DNA from: an uncultured Clostridia bacterium | Lineage (GTDB): Bacteria > Bacillota > Clostridia > Christensenellales > DUVY01 | DNA length: 19,157 nucleotides | Reading direction: 5' to 3' | Assembly (NCBI GenBank): GCA_937895465.1 | Contig: CALAYY010000169.1 | Coordinates: 1 to 19,157 of the forward strand | Part shown: in pieces, positions 15,603 through 19,157 of the stretch | Layout of the letters: the number at the start of each line of letters is the position of its first letter | How positions within the stretch are numbered: the stretch's first letter is position 1 | Program-made: the position numbers and the translations under genes | Notes under the pieces: generated by a model | Databases searched by the model: none | The model's input: only the letters and a program-made list of their open reading frames with translations | Told to the model about the DNA's origin: nothing

Positions 15603-16224
15603 TAAATATGTCTGATATGTCATATAAGAGATTGACTTCATCTTCAGTTTGACCGTCAAACATGCCAATGATTTTGCAGCCCGAATCTTTTATAGAAATA
15701 ATATAATGCGGATAATCTTCTATTACAGCGCACTCTGACGGCTCATAGCCTGTATCCGAAAAGGCATACAAGAACAAAGCCCCGTCACGCTTATGTATGC
15801 CGGTATCCCGCCTTGTATAAATTCCGTCTGCCTCCAAACCGTATCTTTTCAAAACGGCTTGAACAAACTGACTTTCATTAAGCGGTATAATATAAATACG
15901 TTTGCCGCTTTGTTTTGCCCATAACCAAAATTCTCTTGCACCGCCTTTTAGCTCGCATTCTGTTTCATATAACGGCAGAGCCTGACGGACAAACACTTTG
16001 TCAACCGTATCAAAATCAAGGCTAAGCCCATATTCAGAATTGAGATTTTTTATCATTTCCTTAAAGCTGTTTTGATGCTCAACTTCCATGCCAGACTGAT
16101 AAACGCCCAGCTCTTTTAATGTCGCAATCAATGCCTTTCTTTCTATGCCTACCGAATCTACCAAAGTGCGGTCAAAGTCGATAAAATAAGCCTTAATGTG
16201 CTGTGTCAATTCATATTTTTCCAT
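15574..16224 (-). CDS. HAD-superfamily hydrolase (phosphatase-like)
   Basis: A 216-residue haloacid dehalogenase-like protein. Motif I is FIDFDRTLVDS with nucleophile D16 and acid/base D18. Motif III lysine is probably K145 in GIHKRDG. Motif IV is VIEDYP with E169 and D170. A helical cap lies between about 25 and 90, as in the beta-phosphoglucomutase/phosphoglycolate phosphatase subclass. Motif II, normally a strand ending in Thr or Ser, reads IYIIPLNES (110-118), with no hydroxyl residue at the usual place, so either S118 substitutes or activity differs. The substrate cannot be told from sequence. The predicted promoter (16233-16260) places the start about two bases before the ATG and no Shine-Dalgarno is seen, so the mRNA may be leaderless. 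It is convergent with spoIIID, overlapping by 29 bases. Confidence 0.82.
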   Translation of the reverse strand: MEKYELTQHIKAYFIDFDRTLVDSVGIERKALIATLKELGVYQSGMEVEHQNSFKEMIKNLNSEYGLSLDFDTVDKVFVRQALPLYETECELKGGAREFWLWAKQSGKRIYIIPLNESQFVQAVLKRYGLEADGIYTRRDTGIHKRDGALFLYAFSDTGYEPSECAVIEDYPHYIISIKDSGCKIIGMFDGQTEDEVNLLYDISDIFIKDFRELIA

Positions 16225-16232
16225 ATTAACAT

Positions 16233-16260
16233 ATTATACCATTATTAGTTGTTTTGGCAA
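16233..16260 (-). promoter_or_regulatory. sigma-A promoter (extended -10) of the HAD gene
   Basis: TTGCCA (16255-16260), a 16-base spacer and TATAAT (16233-16238) preceded by TGG, minus strand. The start would fall around 16226, almost at the ATG (16224). Confidence 0.75.
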
Positions 16261-16335
16261 TAATTATTATTATTATCTAAAATTCACGCCAATATATTAT
16301 GATGTTCATTATAAGTTAACTTATTTATTATAATC

Positions 16336-16363
16336 AAAAAAAGCTCCAATATGGAGCTTTTTT
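16336..16363 (-). terminator. intrinsic terminator after the acyltransferase gene
   Basis: Strong 12-bp stem (AAAAAGCTCCA with TGGAGCTTTTT, 3-base loop) flanked by A- and T-runs on both sides; works on either strand. It sits just beyond the acyltransferase stop. Confidence 0.88.
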
Positions 16364-16366
16364 AGT

Positions 16367-17107
16367 TTATGCGTGCTTTTTTTTCATAACTTCTTCTTCC
16401 AACGGTTCTATACAAGGTTCGTCCGATTCTTCTGCTAGGTTTTGGATGTTTGTATTGGACATTTGATTATTAAAAAACTCATTCATTATATTATATACTC
16501 TTTTCGTTAACTGCTTATAATCCTCGCCCTTCTTAGGATATACAGCAGGCAATATGTTAAGAGTCAATCTCTTATTATCAGGATAGGTATAACACATGGG
16601 TATTATAGGAACATCGGCAGATACGGCGACCCAAAAAGCACCTGTTTTAAAATCCCTAAGCTCTTGACAGCGTTTTATAAGATACGCTTCAGGAAAGATA
16701 AGCACCTTTTTGCCTTCTTTAACAAGTTTTTCCAAAAGCTCCAAATGCGCTTTTAGATATTTATAATCCTTAGGGACAGGCAACGCACCCAAGCCCTTGA
16801 TAAGGGTGCCCGAAATTGGTGTATAAAAATTATCTTCTAAAGACACTATCTTCATACGTGTGGGAAGAATTGCCATAGCTATTATAGGCGAGTCAAGTGG
16901 ATGAACGTGATTGCATACAATTATGGCGCCTTGTTTTTTCACTCGGTGGAAATTGGCTTTGCCTTTTACTTTTAATCTCAAAAAGAATGTTTTGATTATC
17001 AATAAAACAGGAACAGCAACAAACCAATAAAGAAAAAACGAAAATAATTTATAATACCACGGTGTATTAATAAAATCATCGTGTTCAAAATCAATTTTTC
17101 TTTTCAT
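16367..17107 (-). CDS. 1-acyl-glycerol-3-phosphate acyltransferase-like protein (PlsC family)
   Basis: Membrane-linked acyltransferase of the PlsC/LPLAT family, which transfers an acyl chain to lysophosphatidate or a related lipid. A hydrophobic segment at about 23-44 is a likely membrane anchor. The catalytic HX4D motif is H67-D72 in CNHVHPLDSP. The later motif FPEAYLIKR (138-146) stands where FPEGTRS is usual, so the substrate loop is changed, and PIIPMCY (167-173) gives the last block. The acidic, charged tail (226-246, EESDEPCIEPLEEEV then KKKHA) is an extra beyond the core. The ATG has GAGGG seven bases upstream. It follows the glycosyltransferase gene by 14 bases, implying an operon; the pair suggests glycolipid synthesis or remodelling. 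The exact acyl acceptor is unknown. Confidence 0.86.
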   Translation of the reverse strand: MKRKIDFEHDDFINTPWYYKLFSFFLYWFVAVPVLLIIKTFFLRLKVKGKANFHRVKKQGAIIVCNHVHPLDSPIIAMAILPTRMKIVSLEDNFYTPISGTLIKGLGALPVPKDYKYLKAHLELLEKLVKEGKKVLIFPEAYLIKRCQELRDFKTGAFWVAVSADVPIIPMCYTYPDNKRLTLNILPAVYPKKGEDYKQLTKRVYNIMNEFFNNQMSNTNIQNLAEESDEPCIEPLEEEVMKKKHA

Positions 17108-17121
17108 TATCAGACCCTCTT

Positions 17122-18348
17122 TTATGACAAGACATTTTCTGCTGCGTATTCGTCGTCTTCAATTGGGTTGATTTGATTCTCGTTTTCAACAGCTTTCGAA
17201 CAAGAGGGTAGGTTTTTGCCTTTATGTTTATCTAAAAAGTTTTCATAAACCTTAACTATCTTGTCTATGGATTTTTCCAAGACATAGTTTTTGGCGTGGA
17301 TAGCGTATTTTTGAGACATAATCTTAAGTTCTTGTGGATTTTCAATCCAATAATCAATTTTATTAGATAATTCCCTATAATCTCCGTCTTTAAACTTAGA
17401 CCGCTCATCCAAAGCAAAATAATGGGTTGCGCTTTTTTTGGAATTGCCTATAACAGGCACAAGTCCTGTTGCAAAAGCTTCCATACAAGAAATTGATTCT
17501 ATCTCAATTTGAGCGCAGTGGACATATATATCAGCTCCATTGAGGGCTTTTGGCAAATCCTCTTGCGAATAAAAATTAAACTCTGTATTGACTTTTAACT
17601 TTTTTGCCAGCTTTTGATATTTGTTTTTCAAAGGTCCCATACCTGCCAAAACTAATAGGATTTTATCCTTATGTTTACTTCTGGCAATTGCTTTTATTAT
17701 GACATCCTGTTTCTTTTCGCCTGACAGTCTGCCAACGCACATAATTACAAATTTGTCCTTCCAAGAATCAAGTCTTTCTACTTGCATGGGAAAAAATCTT
17801 TTATCATCGTAACCGTTGCTTATGACATGAAGCTCTTGCTTAAATCCGTGCGCCTTTAAGGTGTCATACACAAATTGAGTGGGACAATGAATGTCTGTAG
17901 AATAATTATACAGCTTTTTCTTAAACAGTCTAAAAAGCAATTTTTCAATCAAAGGCGCATGCCCTAATTTTAAGTTGTAAGTAATATTGCCGGGATGCAA
18001 ATGAAAAGCAGTAAAAACAGGAACTCCCATCTTATATGCAACTTTTGCGGCTGTCCAACCAAAAGGTAAAGACAGATATATGTGAACAAAATCCACATCT
18101 AAAAATTCTTGCTGAAATTTTTTGACATCAGGCTTAGCAATATTGGCTCTGTTTTTATCTATCAGAGGCTGAAAAATCGGAACAATATATTGATCAAACA
18201 ATACTTTATCAGGTTCTGGCGTTTGGCTATAAGACAAGACCTTGACAAAATGCCCTCTTTTTCTTAACTCACTGACAAATCTTCTTGCTGAGACAGTAGT
18301 GCCATTGCCCATATCGTCGTAAGTATCAACGACAATTGCAATTCTCAT
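17122..18348 (-). CDS. GT4-family glycosyltransferase, probable glycolipid synthase
   Basis: Retaining GT-B glycosyltransferase, 408 residues. The N-terminal acceptor domain begins MRIAIVVDTYDDMGNGTT, has a flexible GNGTT loop, and HLHPGN (116-121). The C-terminal nucleotide-sugar domain has CVGRLSGEKKQDVIIKA (204-220), the GADIYVHCAQ strand (271-280) and the E-x7-E motif E282-E290 (EIESISCME), which binds the donor and assists catalysis. This resembles diacylglycerol glycosyltransferases of Firmicutes, and the partner acyltransferase 14 bases downstream supports a membrane glycolipid product, but that is inference; a teichoic acid or capsule role is also possible. The tail after about 370 is polar and acidic and probably disordered. 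The start is ATG 18348 with AGGAG six bases upstream. Confidence 0.88.
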   Translation of the reverse strand: MRIAIVVDTYDDMGNGTTVSARRFVSELRKRGHFVKVLSYSQTPEPDKVLFDQYIVPIFQPLIDKNRANIAKPDVKKFQQEFLDVDFVHIYLSLPFGWTAAKVAYKMGVPVFTAFHLHPGNITYNLKLGHAPLIEKLLFRLFKKKLYNYSTDIHCPTQFVYDTLKAHGFKQELHVISNGYDDKRFFPMQVERLDSWKDKFVIMCVGRLSGEKKQDVIIKAIARSKHKDKILLVLAGMGPLKNKYQKLAKKLKVNTEFNFYSQEDLPKALNGADIYVHCAQIEIESISCMEAFATGLVPVIGNSKKSATHYFALDERSKFKDGDYRELSNKIDYWIENPQELKIMSQKYAIHAKNYVLEKSIDKIVKVYENFLDKHKGKNLPSCSKAVENENQINPIEDDEYAAENVLS

Positions 18349-18388
18349 AACAATCTCCTAAATTTAATAATAAAATAATAACTACTAC

Positions 18389-18411
18389 ACAGCCATATCT
18401 AATATGGTTGT
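18389..18411 (-). promoter_or_regulatory. hairpin/palindrome at the start of the glycosyltransferase leader
   Basis: Arms ACAGCCATAT and ATATGGTTGT (10 bp with one wobble or mismatch) around CTA. It starts about two bases after the predicted transcription start, so it may be an operator or a 5' hairpin that protects the mRNA. Confidence 0.4.
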
Positions 18412-18419
18412 ACTCTTTA

Positions 18420-18448
18420 ATTATATCTAATTTGTTACACAAATACAA
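18420..18448 (-). promoter_or_regulatory. sigma-A promoter of the GT4-acyltransferase operon
   Basis: TTGTAT (18443-18448), a 17-base spacer and perfect TATAAT (18420-18425) on the minus strand; leader about 65 bases. Confidence 0.75.
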
Positions 18449-18450
18449 TA

Positions 18451-18470
18451 AAAACCAAGAAAAACTTGTT
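18451..18470 (-). terminator. weak terminator-like hairpin after trxB
   Basis: ACAAG/CTTGG(T) stem with a T-rich loop followed by TTTTTATTG on the minus strand, about 30 bases beyond the trxB stop. The stem is short, so the call is tentative. Confidence 0.35.
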
Positions 18471-18496
18471 TATTATTTATATGTTTCCTAAAAAAA

Positions 18497-19157
18497 TCAA
18501 TATTTTGAATGAATATATTCCATTGCACTGTCTGCTGCATGCGCACCGTCGCCGCAAGCGGTAACTACCTGTCTAAATGCATTTGACCTAATATCGCCTG
18601 CTGCATACACACCTTTTACAGAAGCCGCCATCTTTTCATCTGTTATTATATAGCCTTTAATATCTGTTTTTATTTGCTCTTTTACCAAATCTGTATAAGG
18701 AATATGTCCTATAGCCACAAATAATCCGCTTACATTAAGATGCGATATCTCATTAGTTTGATTGTTTTTAATTTCAACTCCTGTCAAAAACTCGTCATAC
18801 ACTAACTTGGTTACTTCGGTGTTTAGATGCGGTACGATATTAGCGAGAGAAAGCAGCTTGTTATTACTAATGGCTTCGCCTTTGAATTGGTCTTTTCGGT
18901 ATATAATATGCACTTTTGAAGCAAGCCCTGATAGATACAACGCTTCGGTAACCGCACTATTACCTCCACCCACAATGGCAACCTCTCGACCTTTGAAAAA
19001 AGCTCCGTCACATGTAGCGCAATAACTTATTCCCCTGCCTATAAGCTCATCTTCATCTTTGAGTCCCAGCTTTCTGTTTTTTGTACCCATTGCCAAAATT
19101 ATCGCCTTTGAAGAATATTCTGACGAGACCGTTTTTACTGTTTTTGTGTCGCTTCTA
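18497..19157 (-). CDS. trxB: thioredoxin reductase, C-terminal part (start beyond window)
   Basis: Flavoprotein disulfide reductase that keeps thioredoxin reduced. The reading frame is open to the right edge (220 codons seen), so the N-terminal FAD site is missing from view. Visible in order: the VSSEYSSKAIILAMGTKNRKLG strand that ends the first FAD half, GRGISYCATCDGAFFKG with the redox CxxC pair, the nucleotide loop VGGGNSAVTEALYL, then YRKDQFKGE, the second FAD motif GVYAAGDIRSNAFRQVVTACGDG, and a normal C-terminus AMEYIHSKY. The usual NADPH 2'-phosphate motif HRRxxxR is YRKDQFK here, so coenzyme preference may differ. Family identity is secure; full length and start are unknown. Confidence 0.93.
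   Translation of the reverse strand, partial: RSDTKTVKTVSSEYSSKAIILAMGTKNRKLGLKDEDELIGRGISYCATCDGAFFKGREVAIVGGGNSAVTEALYLSGLASKVHIIYRKDQFKGEAISNNKLLSLANIVPHLNTEVTKLVYDEFLTGVEIKNNQTNEISHLNVSGLFVAIGHIPYTDLVKEQIKTDIKGYIITDEKMAASVKGVYAAGDIRSNAFRQVVTACGDGAHAADSAMEYIHSKY

Noticed and set aside
18355..18496. CRISPR array or tandem repeats in AT-rich gaps
   Set aside because: The gaps contain only short AT-rich repeats and single hairpins, without regular repeat-spacer spacing.

Overview
The window is AT-rich chromosomal DNA from what looks like a spore-forming, low-GC Firmicute of the clostridial type. The evidence is a spoIIID gene, the start of a SpoVB-like flippase, a CymR-like Rrf2 regulator beside cysK, the aminotransferase (DapL) route to diaminopimelate, and typical Firmicute ribosome binding sites and sigma-A-type promoters. 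Only two genes (the NadE-like gene and spoIIID) are on the + strand. There are no tRNA or rRNA genes, insertion sequences, CRISPR arrays or phage genes; this is mostly housekeeping metabolism.

Layout, left to right (most genes read right to left). 1-282: 5' part of a SpoVB/MurJ-like flippase. 403-2724: metY and cysK, behind a strong promoter with a dyad that looks like an operator. 2914-4529: galK followed by a CymR-type regulator whose ribosome binding site overlaps the galK stop. 4563-4852: a purA terminator, then a promoter and terminator that would frame a small RNA of about 95 nt, then the galK promoter. 4853-8186: dapF-dapL-purA operon. 8405-9723: type I glutamine synthetase gene broken by a frameshift. 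10013-13536: phosphohexomutase and transketolase operon. 13673-15157 (+): an intact 494-codon relative of glutamine-dependent NAD+ synthetase that has lost its main catalytic motifs. 15330-15602 (+): spoIIID. 15574-16224: HAD-family phosphatase, probably leaderless. 16367-18348: GT4 glycosyltransferase and PlsC-like acyltransferase, a likely membrane glycolipid pair. 18497-19157: 3' part of thioredoxin reductase.

How the genes fit together: cysK and metY fix sulfide into cysteine and homocysteine, and the nearby CymR-like protein is the expected repressor, with CysK its likely partner. dapL and dapF carry out consecutive steps to meso-diaminopimelate for peptidoglycan and lysine. The mutase and transketolase feed sugar phosphate metabolism. 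I see no single new multi-gene defence or mobile system. The points most worth a second look are the NadE-like pseudoenzyme, the frameshifted glnA, the possible small RNA or attenuator upstream of galK-cymR, and the candidate operator at cysK.
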